A stretch of DNA of 31,068 nucleotides, from contig CAXKVV010000327.1 of NCBI GenBank assembly GCA_964058805.1, positions 1 through 31,068 of the forward strand, given 5' to 3'. Shown piece after piece: positions 9,771 to 19,989 of this stretch (position 1 is its first letter; each line of letters begins with the position of its first letter). The notes below the pieces were generated by a model. It saw nothing but the letters and a program-made list of their open reading frames with translations, had not been told where the DNA came from and did not search any database. The translations under genes and the position numbers were made by a program. The DNA is from Schoenoplectus triqueter. Its lineage: Eukaryota; Streptophyta; Magnoliopsida; Poales; Cyperaceae.

Positions 9771-11040
9771 CAACTATTTAAAATTGCTTATCTATTCTGT
9801 TTATTTTTTCCTTTCTTAATCAGAGGTTTCTCGGTTCAAAGCTCAAGGTAATTAACAATAGTCTCTTGCGTCCATTGGAATCTTAAAGACCCTACAATCT
9901 CTAAAAAAAATTAAATGTGCATTCTAAATTCATATAAATATATCTCAATACATACTTAGAGGAATCTTCATGTCTTTCTTCCATAATTCATCATCGAGTT
10001 TCTTTTCCTAGTGGTGAAAGGCGCAAAAAGGTGCCGCACAATATTTTTCAAGAAGTTTGATATTTACCTTTCTTATAGACGCACAACTAGAACTTAAAAA
10101 TAAAGGAAACTATTTTGATCATTTTGCTCTATATTTTTACAAAAAGTGTATCTGAAATTTCACATATATCAGACACTGAACAAATGAACGCCTTCAATAT
10201 TATAATATAGAAACTATGAAAGACATTCTAGAGTCAATATCAGCAAACGTTATGATAGGTGCATTTTAGTAAGAGGTTTGTTAACTTGTGGGTTACTTCA
10301 AGATGCAAGCTCAGTCTAATGTGAAATTATGTTAGAAGTCAAAAAGAGGAAGGTGGGAAGCATCTAATGCTTGAAAATCAACAGTCATAGCAAACGTCTA
10401 GCTAACTTCTTTAATGACATCTCCATTCTTATAGAAACTTTATTAGAGATATATCGTGTTAAATATATGAAGCAGAATAAAAATTTGTTTCTCTTTAATT
10501 ATATTTGTTAAAATTTTATGTATAGGATCAATATTTCCGAGAACAATATTTGTTTGCAGTACATGCACTTCAAACTACACTTTGTGCTTTATAAATTTAA
10601 AAGTTTAATGTCAATACATGCTTTCTAAATTTGAAGGTTTCGTTGTCCTTCCGTTGATACCTATAAATTAAATCTCAAAAATATTTTTCTATTATTTCAA
10701 TAAAAAAACTAATGCATCGAATATATCTTGTATATCATACATCACACGAACAATTTTCAAATCATCTTGGCTTTTATTTCACTGTACAACAAGAGTTAAC
10801 AAAATCAACCACTAAATTTTCATGATTTAGTCCCATCTTAACACAGCCATTAAAATAAAGTCATTCTACTTTTATAAACATATATAATTAATATGAAATA
10901 AAACACTTCCAAAGATTTAAATTTGCCCATTTGAGTTCACATCAATAATTGTTGATCACTGATCCCTTCTCTCCTTTTTTTTTTATGTTGAAATCCGTAG
11001 GCTAAATCACTTCTCTTTAATTACAAAATTTATAAATGTT
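9771..11040. other. Intergenic spacer, no gene recognized
   Basis: Less extreme composition than the array before it. The block at about 10240-10420 is more balanced in GC and may be worn retroelement sequence, but no frame or motif allows a call. Confidence 0.4.
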
Positions 11041-11470
11041 ATACTAGAAGACAACATTTGCTGAAGAGATAATTTTCAAATAATTGCTCAAATAGTAATT
11101 ACAACAAAAATACATCACAGTTGTCTAAATACCTCTTGTTCAAAACCAGAAAGAAAGAAAAGCTAGGATGCATCTGGGTTATGTTCAGCAAAGAACAAAA
11201 TGGAGAAGAAAGAACCAAATAACAGAACTACATATAGCAAGCATATTACGGATAAAAGGAAATACGTCGATATTCCTCCTTTTATTCAAAAGCTACCAAT
11301 CAAGTTGGTCGGGCTCCTTGACACGGGAGTTGGTTTCCAGTTTCAATCGCTTGGAAAATAGGTATTGGAGAAGTTTCAAAACTTAGGTGGGAAAATCAAC
11401 AATCAACGTTTGATTTACATGCTGCTAGATGTCTTCAAATGCAATACTCGTTTGAGTCGTTTGAACGATT
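11041..11470 (+). pseudogene. Protein-like decayed reading frame, possible retroelement protease remnant
   Basis: One + frame is nearly open from about 11065 to 11470, broken by TAG at 11164 and 11359. The middle segment from ATG 11200 to TAG 11359-11361 codes 53 residues. It contains KLPIKLVGLLDTGVGFQF (31-48), in which hydrophobic-LLDTG resembles the Asp-Thr-Gly active-site motif of retropepsins. Composition is more protein-like and GC-balanced than the flanks. Retropepsins normally have Ala or Ser after the Gly, and here it is Val, so the assignment is weak. It could instead be an old last exon of a host gene. No reverse transcriptase or integrase motif was seen nearby. Confidence 0.2.
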
Positions 11471-11959
11471 GAATCTCCATGTGCTTTCGGTTTTGTACTT
11501 CCTGTACCTGATAGTCAAGTCGAAATTTTTTTTCTTTTCCTTTGTTTGTACTTACGCGGTTTTAGCAGCAAAAATAAAACGAATTACTGCTTAATAGTTT
11601 TATTTGTACGATACTATGTATGAATTCCGTTTTGTTTGTATAGTGCAAGGGTCAAAACATGTGTTACACATCAGGATTAGTTGGCTTCATTTAATTAATA
11701 ATAAATAAAAATATCGGTTTCCTGTTATATGAATATATGATAAAACAATTTACTGTTTCTGAGTATGACTCAAGCAATTGCTTTTTGATCTTAGCCAGAA
11801 GGCCATAATCAACCTACTTTACTTATATTACTCATCTCAGAGTTACACTATCTAAATTTATTCTTTTTACTTCGGTCTAACGCGGAGCAGATGATGTTAA
11901 CCGGTGAAGTTTCAACTTATTCTCATTCAACAATTATAACAGCTTAAGACTTGGATCAA
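11471..11959. other. Intergenic spacer with a short U2-snRNA-like word
   Basis: No gene was seen. On the minus strand, 11804..11785 reads GGCCTTCTGGCTAAGATCAA, one base different from the conserved U2 snRNA 5' segment. Sequence on either side does not continue as U2, and no plant snRNA upstream element was seen. Confidence 0.4.
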
Positions 11960-12014
11960 TTGATTGAGAACAATACCAAACAGTCCATTTAATCCATTGA
12001 TTGAGAACAATACC
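11960..12014. repeat. 37-bp tandem duplication (second unit split by CACTA)
   Basis: TTGATTGAGAACAATACC occurs at 11960-11977 and again at 11997-12014, a period of 37. The rest of the first unit, AGTCCATTTAATCCATT (11982-11998), reappears perfectly only after the CACTA element, at 13074-13090. The simplest reading is a tandem 37-bp duplication whose second unit was later interrupted by the transposon. Confidence 0.8.
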
Positions 12015-12411
12015 CACTACTACAGAAAAATGCTTTTGTAACCCTATTTAATAGCGACTATATAATAAAACAACTATAAAAAACATTAATAGCGATTGTT
12101 TAATAGCAACCACTATTAAAACTGGGCTTTTATAGCGGTTACTATTAAACAACCACTATTAAAACTTTTTATAGCGGTTCTACTAAATAGCCGTTATTAA
12201 AGGGTATCTTTAATAGCGGTCTCACCAAAAAATTATTATTAAGGTCAACCTTTAATAGCGGTTGTTCAATAGCAATCGCTATAAAAGAGCTCCTACGAAT
12301 ATGCACCACTGTCCACGAATCGACAATATATTTTTTAATCTACAACGTCCATTTTAATCGATCCAACGCTCAGAAATCACTCAGAAAATTTTCACGAATT
12401 CATCCCTTTCT

Positions 12412-12490
12412 TACCTATATATATACCACTCTTCACCCCCCATTCATCTCTCATTTTCTCTTCATCTTCCCAATTTCTCAAAATTTAAAC
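12412..12490 (+). promoter_or_regulatory. Promoter-like TATA plus pyrimidine patch inside the CACTA element
   Basis: CTATATATATACCACTCTTC begins at about 12416. It is followed by a long CT-rich stretch (CACCCCCCATTCATCTCTCA, then TTTTCTCTTCATCTTCCC), the classic layout of a plant core promoter and leader. It may be the remnant promoter of the lost transposase gene or a captured host promoter. No coding exon follows. Confidence 0.4.
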
Positions 12491-12814
12491 ACAAAATATC
12501 AAACAAAAAGTTTAAGATTTAAAAAAAAAATAGGACAGATTTTTTGTTTTGTTCTTTTTAAATTTATTTATTTATTCTTTCTTTTTAATTTTCTGTTCAA
12601 ATTTTGAATTCGAATTATTTTTTTAATTTTGATTTCAAAATATTTTTCTATTTTAAATTTTATATTCAAATTATGATCAAATTTAAAACTCAAATTATTT
12701 TTATGTTCTAAATTTTTTGTTCAAATTATTTTCGATTCTAAATTTTTTGTTCAAATAAGTTTTTAAATTTTGTGTTTGAGAATGAAAAAAATAAAAAAAT
12801 TGAAAGTTGACGAA

Positions 12815-12838
12815 TGTGACAGCTATACAGCTGTCACA
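12815..12838. repeat. Perfect 10-bp-arm hairpin inside the CACTA element
   Basis: TGTGACAGCT and AGCTGTCACA flank a 4-base loop ATAC. It marks the junction between the AT-only interior and the right subterminal repeat block. Confidence 0.7.
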
Positions 12839-13090
12839 TCTGTCAGCATTTTTTTTAAAGCATACCCTTTAATAGCGGTTGTTGCATAAGAACCGCTATT
12901 AAAGGGTGCTTTTAATAGCGGTTGTTAACTTGTTATATAACAACCGCTATTAAAGAGTATTCTTTAATAGCAGTTCTCAAGACTTTTTATAGCACCCCCT
13001 GTTGCAGCCCCCTAACCCGTTATAAAATCCATTTAACCGCTATAATAGTCCAAAATTATAATGGTGATCAAATAGTCCATTTAATCCATT

Positions 13091-14639
13091 TGAAATCAAG
13101 GCAAGTGCACCAGACAAAAAGGAGTTGATCAAAGTCAAGTAATATAATTTGTGTTTCCCATCCTATTTTCCCATGACTAAAGTACCTTAATTCAAATTCA
13201 AGCTTGTTGACGTTCATCTCAACCTCTCAAGCAATTTCCTAGTAATTGCCCCAGCCTAAGAAAATAGGTTTCATTTTTGTGCCTGACCCAAACACTAGGT
13301 TTTCAGTCCCCGGGTAAGGGAGTTGCACTACGGATAATATTCTAAGAACAAAGAAGAAAGAAAGTTGAAAATAAGCCCAAAAACACCATAGTTTAGGGTT
13401 GGACCTAGGAAAGCCCGGTTCATCCCATCTATTATTCTGATCCAATTTGGGTATATGGTTAGATTCATAGAATAAAATAAGCAGGTCACATAAGCCTGCA
13501 TATTGATTGATTGACATCTTAATGATTGTTGATCCAATGCAAACAACCCCAAGTTGAGCAATCAGCAGGGACAGAGAAATTGAATTTGATAATGATTGAT
13601 TGACATCTTGATCGCTGCCATTCTGGAATGTTACATTTCTTTACCAAGTCAATGGACATATAGGTTTCACTTTCAGTTGTTTGTCAATGTCATAAAACCA
13701 AAAAAGTTGAAAATTAACTTTTGATATTTTGAGTAGTTATCATTTTTGGCAGTTTGTTGACTACTCTTGCACTTCTGCCAGGAAAAGTAGTGTGCATAGA
13801 CTCATATATGTTATCCGATATTAGCATTACATTGTTTAATATTCGGGGAATTTTATCATATGCATCATGACTTATTGCACAACTTTTAGTATATATATGT
13901 TAAATTGTTAATAATTATGTTGGATATAAAACCTTTTAATTCCAACTAATGTTGGCATTACTTCCAGTATATCTATCAATACTGATCCATCATTGCTTAG
14001 AATTCCCACAATATAATATGGACGTTACATAAATGCATACAAATGTTCATCAGCTTCCATTTCAGTTTAACAATTCCCTGAAAAATGTTAGTTTGAACAA
14101 TATCAATTTTACTTTAGTTCTTGAATTTTGTAGTGTTTTGTAGATCAGAACTGGTGATTGTATTTTCCACTGTTCTGTCATTTTTTTTACTCTTGGCGAG
14201 ATTGACCACTGAATCTCTAGATGAGATTGACAACTTAAAAGCATATTTGACGTTGCTCTTGCACATATACTTATTGTTCCTACAATGGGCAAAGAGGTGA
14301 GAGAAGTGGCTTCCTCACACCTATACTAAGCAAACGCAGAAAAATAGAATGCAACAATACACACATTCACGCCATATTGATAAAAACTTTTCTGAGATCG
14401 GATTCAAAAACAATGTTAGTCATTATGGTGAGGATTCTGATCTAACTATCGGCTTCACATATTTCATATACACCCAGCCACCACAGAGAGAGAAAGAGAG
14501 AGGACAGAGGAGAGAGGGGGGAGGAGTGAGAATAAATTTCCATTGCACACAAACATGTTGCGAGATGGTCGGAGCGGTGCAAACAATACTTGATGCATAA
14601 TTAAGTTGCTTTTGTATCTTTTCCCTTTAATGAAAGCTC
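13091..14639. other. Intergenic region downstream of the DUF1685 gene, no gene called
   Basis: 13200-13600 is more GC-balanced than its surroundings, and TGATTGATTGACATCTT is repeated at about 13502 and 13591. Open frames at 13239-13561 (minus) show no recognizable domain. A purine-rich GAGAGA-type tract occupies about 14485-14535 and would be CT-rich 3' sequence if the DUF1685 transcript extends that far. No canonical AATAAA was seen close behind the stop codon on the minus strand. Confidence 0.4.
14485..14535. repeat. GA-rich simple tract
   Basis: About 50 bases of nearly uninterrupted purine (GAGAGAAAGAGAGAGGACAG and similar) on the + strand, about 105 bases downstream of the DUF1685 stop codon. 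Confidence 0.7.
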
Positions 14640-15976
14640 TTAAGCAACACCAGCATGACACTTCTTCTCGTTATCACGGCGTATTGACCAACCAACCACA
14701 TGGGCCCATTGCTTCAGTCGTTCCTTCTTTGTGTCAAGCGTATCATCTAATTGATAAAAAAAGATAAATCACTTAGAATACAATGGTACTTCATCATGGA
14801 TTTACAGAAAACCTTACAAGGCAAAACAATTGACTTGGATTTTGAGATCTAGTATATTATACATATCTTCTATATTAAGAAAAAAGAAAGCAGGTGTCCA
14901 AACTCATATATTCATATCCTGTAGATACAGAACCATTCAGTCAAATTTCAAGTTTTCAGCATTTTACAAGAGAATTATTATTGTTTAAAGAAAAATATCC
15001 CTCCCATCTCCCAAACCTAAAATCGCTATAAAAGTTTCAATGATAGCAACATACGACAGATTTTTATGCACTTAATGATCAGTTTGTTCTCAAATAACCG
15101 CTTTTGATTCAATTGCACAAGATACAAAATAATGCACATCACAATTAACAAGCTATTAAAATATTAAGGAAATTTTCAACAAGAAAGTATTAGTTGAATT
15201 TCACAATTTTACACGGGAATGAGTCGGACCACCCAAAAAGAAAATTTCCAACTACTGTTTGTTAACCAAATCATCAATATCATTTACCTAACGAGGATAA
15301 ACACATATACTCTTCACACTTAGAATATTTGAGAAAGTTTCTCGAAATAACATAACCAAACACTGTTGTCTGGTCTGTTTGTGCCTAAATCATTACTTTA
15401 ATTCAACTGCACCAGACAATTTTCACGCTTTACAAACGCTGATTGCTACCTATTGCCCCCTCAAAATTCCCAACACAAAACCAATTAAACTTGATTTAGA
15501 TAAACCAAGAGGAGAATATATCGCATAAAAAAGAAGATGGAGAAAGGGGGTACAATCATACCAGGAGAAAAGAGTGACACGGGGCTACCAATGGGCGACA
15601 GATCCAACGAGCTCGACCCCGCCGAAGCCATTGACCCTCCTGGAGAGGATCCAGCTGACGCGGCCACAAAACCTTTCAACCCCTTCTTCACAGCATAGTA
15701 CACATCCAGCCCAGGGAAGGTCTCTGAGAGCTTCTTCACTTCAGCCTCACCAACCGCAAACCCGTCGGCGTCAACAAGGCCGAGATCGATACAACCCTGG
15801 ATCTCGTCCAAGTCTTCGTCAGTGACGCTCTTACTCCTCATGAGCCGCCGCTCGCGATAAATCTCCTCTCGCCGGTGCCAGGCGTCATCGCGCTGCACCT
15901 CTGGCGACCAGGAATGTTGCTTCAAGAGGCCGTTAACCCTGGGGAAAGCTTTTGGATTGGGTGCAGGATCCGACAT
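14640..15976 (-). CDS. DUF1685 family protein (2 exons, 173 aa)
   Basis: The CDS is join(15562..15976, 14640..14746), minus strand. The ATG at 15976 is the first in frame. Exon 1 ends CCT G at 15562 before donor GTATGA, and exon 2 follows acceptor TTAG ending at 14747. The intron is phase 1 and 815 bp. The split codon restores Asp139, and the stop is TAA 14642-14640. Seen: basic N-terminal region with RREEIYRERRLMRSKS (35-50); the DUF1685 signature SVTDEDLDEIQGCIDLG (50-66); LSETFPGLDVYYAVKK (83-98); a Ser/Gly-rich linker (105-138); and a C-terminal basic/aromatic block KERLKQWAHVVGWSIRR (146-162), equivalent to the family's conserved R-L-x-x-W-A-x-x-V segment. Length is normal for the shorter family members. 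There is no signal peptide or membrane segment. The family is plant-specific and has no established function, so none is assigned. Confidence 0.92.
14747..15561 (-). other. DUF1685 gene intron, 815 bp
   Basis: Donor GTATGA and acceptor TATCAATTAG on the minus strand. The acceptor is preceded by a T-rich tract. The interior is AT-rich with no repeat or RNA gene recognized. Without this intron the exon 1 frame would run on into a hydrophobic, AT-driven tail after residue 138. Confidence 0.85.
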
Positions 15977-16136
15977 GGATCCGATAGGAGAGGCCCCGAT
16001 AGGGCGGAGAGAGGAGAGAGTTTAGAGCGGTGGAAGAAAAATAGAGAGGAGGGTCTTTATTGGTACTGGCCACTGGGTCGCAGGAAGGCTTGGGAATGGT
16101 TGGCTCGCGTCACGATTCCCTGTCCGTGTCGGCTGG

Positions 16137-16144
16137 TTTTTATA
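16137..16144 (-). promoter_or_regulatory. TATA box of the DUF1685 gene
   Basis: The minus strand reads TATAAAAA here, about 160 bp upstream of the start codon. Between it and the ATG the minus strand is pyrimidine-rich (CTCCTCTCT and CTCTCTCCTCTCTCC), as expected for a plant leader. Transcription would start near 16110. Position and composition support the call; the start site itself is inferred. Confidence 0.55.
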
Positions 16145-16279
16145 ATATTTTATCAGTTGGGACTTGCGAGTAGTGTTTTAAAAACAAGTTGGGTAAGCAT
16201 GGTTTTTCGGGTGGATGAGTTTTAGTGGACGACTCAATGAATTAGCATCGGTTCATTTTCAGAGTTAAACTGTGATCTG

Positions 16280-16530
16280 TCTCAGACCCGTCAGGCTGGC
16301 GGGGCGGGACGTGTCGGATCTAAAGATTGAGCGAGTCGATCGGATTTTTTTAATTCAAAAATATTTTATATAAATTTTCAAAAATTCAAAAATAAATATT
16401 AAAAATATATAACCATTTATATTATTGATAAAAAATTTAATTTTTTCAGATTTTTATATATTTTTTTGAACTTTTTTGATTTTTTTTTAATTTTCCAGGT
16501 ATCGGGTCGGGTGGTCGGGTGGTCGGAAAT
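16280..16530. mobile_element. GC-bracketed repeat fragment, possibly hAT-like
   Basis: GC-rich ends (GGCGGGGCGGGACGTGTCGG at about 16298-16317 and TCGGGTCGGGTGGTCGGGTG at about 16502-16521) enclose an AT-only core with loose inverted similarity (AATTCAAAAATATTTTATAT against ATATATTTTTTTGAAC). GGGTCGG-type subterminal text is common in plant hAT MITEs, and related text ends the window at 30731-31040. Clear terminal repeats and target duplication were not found. Confidence 0.35.
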
Positions 16531-17307
16531 AATGATTTTTAAGAGAAATGCTCGCTTTCTCCAATACAAATTTTAATCGTCTACGTAAGATGAAACTTTT
16601 TTTTCATCAATGGAATGATGGAGATCATTAACATTTTCTACTTTTATAACATTATTTTATTCCTGATATTAATTGTTTTGTCTAATATATAATATTTCTT
16701 GGAATCTATTTGTAGTCAAAGAATTTACTACTGTCATCTGACTTAAGTAAAAAAATTTGTTTGCTGGAATTAATTCTTAACGTTTTTTTCGCACTTTCTG
16801 TAAATTATTATTATTATTTAGAGAGATTAATTGCTTGCTATAACATTAATTATTTTGTTTAGCAAAATAGACGTTGTTCGTTAATTAACTTTATATTGAT
16901 AGATATATCTTTGAGGGGAATTTTGTTGTTTAGTGAAAAGTATTTATTGTCAATTAGTTAAGCATATATATATATATATAGTTTATCTATTATGCTTTCA
17001 TTCAAATATTTCAGTGAAACTTTTATATTAAAACCTTATAAAATATAAAAGTTTATTATTTTTATAATGTTTTTTATTATTTTTAATGGTTTTTGAAAAA
17101 TGACTCTTTTTTTACATAAAAATATTAGTGTTTCTATTATTATCAATAGTCATTAAATTATTACAAACTTTCTAAAAATGATAAAAAATTGTATATATAA
17201 GATTTTGATTAAAAATTTTAGTAGACTACTTAGATTAAAACTTTGAGTATAAAAAAATAAAATTTGAGTCATTAACATAACAATTGAAAGTACGCTAGAT
17301 AAATCCT
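16531..17307. other. AT-rich spacer, no gene seen
   Basis: No coding signal was seen. A (TA)n run lies at about 16965-16980. Nothing else is recognizable. Confidence 0.5.
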
Positions 17308-17725
17308 ATATATGTATATGTGTGTCTAGAGTGAGGTTATAGTGCTTTGTAAAGTACAAAAAATCTCATACTTTGTATCAATATCTCGAATTTAAAAGTT
17401 CAAATAATTGATACAAACCGTTGAACATGATCTTCATATTGAAATATCTTTGGAGATCAAATTTTATTTTATTTTCAATTTTTTTTACTATTTTTTAAAT
17501 GGGTGAAAAATCACTAATATTGAATGGTGCAGAAATTATTAGATCAATAAACTTTGTACCCATATAAAAAATAGCAAGAATTTAAAAAAAATGTGAAATT
17601 TGATCTTCAAAAATATTTTAATATGAAGATCATGATCAATAGTTTGGATCGATTATTTGGATTTCAAATTTGAGGTTTTATACTTCACGAAATACCATAA
17701 CCTCACTCATATATATGTATATATA
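17308..17725. mobile_element. Palindromic foldback MITE
   Basis: Left end TATATATGTATATG, then CTAGAGTGAGGTTATAGTGC; right end GAAATACCATAACCTCACTC, then ATATATATGTATATATA. Arms pair throughout: AAATATCTTTGGAGATCAAA (about 17441-17460) with TTTGATCTTCAAAAATATTT (about 17599-17618), and AATGGGTGAAAAATCAC with a related loop segment. Non-coding. It shares long blocks with the next element and the same architecture as 3178..3612. Confidence 0.75.
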
Positions 17726-17988
17726 TATATATATATATAGAGTAATGCTATGGTGCTTCGCGAAGTAAAAAAAAAATTGTGCTTCGCGTCCGTATCTCGA
17801 ATTTAAAAGTTCAAACGGCCGATCCAAACCGTTGAGCATCATCTTCATATTGAAATATCCTTGGAGATCAAATTTTATATTTTTTTGAATTTTTTTGATA
17901 TTTTTTAGATGGGTACAAAGTCGCTTGTTTTGGATGGTGCAGAAATCTTTAGATTAACAAACTTTGTACCCATCTAAAAAATATCAAT
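17726..17988. mobile_element. Truncated foldback MITE (left arm, loop and start of right arm)
   Basis: It starts TATATAGAGTAATGCTATGG directly behind the previous element and repeats its left arm closely (ATCTCGAATTTAAAAGTTCA, CCAAACCGTTGA, TTGGAGATCAAATTTTAT). The loop is bounded by GATGGGTACAAAGT (about 17919-17932) and ACTTTGTACCCATC (about 17962-17975). The right arm then breaks off at about 17988, where an unrelated 119-bp repeat starts at a TA run. CTTCGCGAAG at 17757-17766 is a small extra palindrome. Confidence 0.7.
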
Positions 17989-18107
17989 ATATATATATAA
18001 AGTGAAATAATTAAAATGAATGTTTAAATATAAGGGTATTATCATTATTGTATCAACACAATTTAACCGTGTAAAATAAATATAGAGAAAATCTTTTTAT
18101 CCCAAAA
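17989..18107 (+). repeat. Dispersed 119-bp repeat, copy 1
   Basis: The stretch from ATATATATATAAAGTGAAAT to TTTTTATCCCAAAA matches 24793..24911 base for base except three substitutions, with no indels. It cuts off the preceding foldback, so it arrived later or marks a recombination break. It probably is the end of a longer mobile element. Confidence 0.85.
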
Positions 18108-18111
18108 AGAT

Positions 18112-18277
18112 TTTTTTGATATCATTTCTTGGCATTAATTGGAGATAATAAGCATATCTTAATTCGTACTAAATGGGCATATCTTAATTTGTTGCGTTAC
18201 TAAATGGGCATATCTTAATTTTTTGATATCATTTCTTGGCATTAATTGGAGATAATAAGCATATCTTAATTCGTACT
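18112..18277. repeat. Direct duplication of a 59-bp unit
   Basis: TTTTTTGATATCATTTCTTG and the following bases through AATTCGTACT occur at 18112-18170 and 18219-18277, apparently identical. Between them ACTAAATGGGCATATCTTAA is itself repeated (about 18168 and 18199). An inverted, related segment (AGTAACGCAACAAATGATAT) lies at about 19402-19421. These look like the shuffled end of a DNA transposon. Confidence 0.75.
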
Positions 18278-19845
18278 TCAGTATAATAATTGCTTGGTTA
18301 ATTATTCGTTGATTTTAAGCAAAAGATAACATTGGGCAATGGCCAATGAGCATTAATTAACTTTTACATTATTATATATGTCTTAGTGGGGAAGGTGATT
18401 GGTAGTCAAAGTATTATTCATTGGCATTTATTTTCAGTGGAAAATATATTGGTGGCATTAATTATTCGGCGCTTATATGGAAATGGTTCTGGTTTCGGCC
18501 GTCTAAATTCATTCCATTCCGTAACGTCCGACAGGCAAATTCGAATGTAGTGCTTTGAGCCTTTGACTGCTTTCGGCTCGAAAGATAATGGCAGCCTAGC
18601 AGGGGTGGTGGACTGGTGGTTGTGCGTCGTTGATGTGTAGTCATATGTGCTGCTTTGTACTAACGAGTCCTGTTTGCTGACGGTCCCATCAAAGTGGTCC
18701 CACCCACATAGGTAAGGATGAACACAAAATGCCAAAATTTAATTAGATGTCGGAAATAAAAAGAATAATCTTGTAACGTACAAGAAAATAATTTCAATAC
18801 CTTATGATATAGATTTTTTTTCTACGCACACAAGTATGTATATATTTTGTCTAATTTTCTCGAAAAAGAATTTATCTAATAAATAAAAAATAAAACAACG
18901 ATATTTAATGTACGACATTTTTGGGTGATGTCGCTGAATCGAAATTTATATAAGATTCTTTATAAATAAGACTTCGAACCCACAATATAGTTCTTAAATA
19001 AATAATTAGCAATACAAAATTTCATATTAAAGAAAATTTAGTTATAATATTTTTAAATACTAAATAATAATGATAATTATAATAATTATTATTTTAATAA
19101 TAAATAATATAATTAAGCACATAATGATCTATAAAGGATCATATAAAAAATTTAAATTATTTTAAGGGTTAATACATATATTATTTTAAATGAGAGGAAA
19201 AAATATTTTATATAAGTCCTTGGATTCAAGAAATGAAGAGATTTTAAACAAAATCAATGGTGAAGAAAAATGATGATGTGACATATTTGAAAAGCTTAGA
19301 AGTTTAATTTATTTTATGTATTAAGAATTTAAAGTTGAGTAGCTTGAATTCTTATCTTTGTCTTAATACGTATATGTAATATTTATCGAGTAGAATTTAG
19401 ATGCCATTTAGTAACGCAACAAATGATATCAAAAAAATTTGGCTTATGGATTTACTAATCATAGGATTCTATCTACCCATCTATGTTTTGTAAATCATAA
19501 AAAAAGAGAGATCATTGTACTAAATATATTTTTTTAATTTGTTAATTTGTAAAAGAACACTTGAATTTATAATTTATTTCTTTTAGTATTGTGTAGGGAT
19601 TAGAATGTAAAATGAATCAGTACATAAGAATCAAAATTGATGATGAGATGTAAGAACTAAATCAAAATCGTATTATACTTAGGTTTAGCTAGATTCAAAT
19701 TAGATTGAATTGATTTAAGATAAGTTCACATATTGCCGAGGATAATTTTTTTTTGTTTCCTGCTCCAGTGTCTTCTAATGACTGGACTCTGAGCTGGCAG
19801 CTTTTTGATGCGCATCAGGAAGATTTAGTTTCCTCCTCCAAAACT
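18278..19845. other. Intergenic region without a supported gene
   Basis: 18470-18720 has balanced GC content and an open minus frame of 105 codons (18418-18735), but the product has no recognizable domain and no splice or promoter support. The remainder is AT-rich. The inverted repeat partner of the 18.1-kb duplication lies at about 19395-19440. Confidence 0.4.
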
Positions 19846-19989
19846 TAGGGTTTGTTTGACAAATCAAAGAATAATTTTAGAAGAGTGGTAATTTTGGAAG
19901 AGTGATGGAATAATGTCTTTTTAGAAGAGTGGTATTCTTGACTATTCGGAAGAGTGAAAATATCATTTGGCAGTTGTTAATCAGAATAG

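Larger units (their letters stand above)
12015..13066. mobile_element. Non-autonomous CACTA (En/Spm) DNA transposon, 1052 bp
   Basis: The left terminus is CACTACTACAGAAAAATGC at 12015, a typical CACTA end. The right terminus is degenerate, ending ATGGTG at 13066, inverse CACCAT. The flanking 3-bp target duplication is ACC (12012-12014) against ATC (13067-13069), one base diverged. Both subterminal regions carry many copies of a TTTAATAGCGGTTG-type motif in both orientations, for example at about 12131, 12168, 12210, 12252, 12869, 12888, 12911, 12942 and 12962. CACTA transposase (TNPA-type) proteins bind such repeats. There is no transposase ORF, so mobility would need a helper element. The right end was placed by the 37-bp host duplication resuming at 13070. 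Confidence 0.85.

Noticed and set aside
13239..13561. Two overlapping minus-strand frames (92 and 77 codons)
   Set aside because: Overlapping in different phases, no motif, no splice or promoter support.
14062..14300. Frames downstream of the DUF1685 stop on both strands
   Set aside because: A short + stretch looks slightly protein-like but has stops on both sides and no recognizable family.
15574..16225. Plus-strand frames opposite DUF1685 exon 1 and its promoter
   Set aside because: Antisense to a conserved exon, low-complexity products, no domain.
18418..18735. 105-codon minus-strand frame in a GC-balanced patch
   Set aside because: No domain, biased composition, no neighbouring exon; kept only as a remark.
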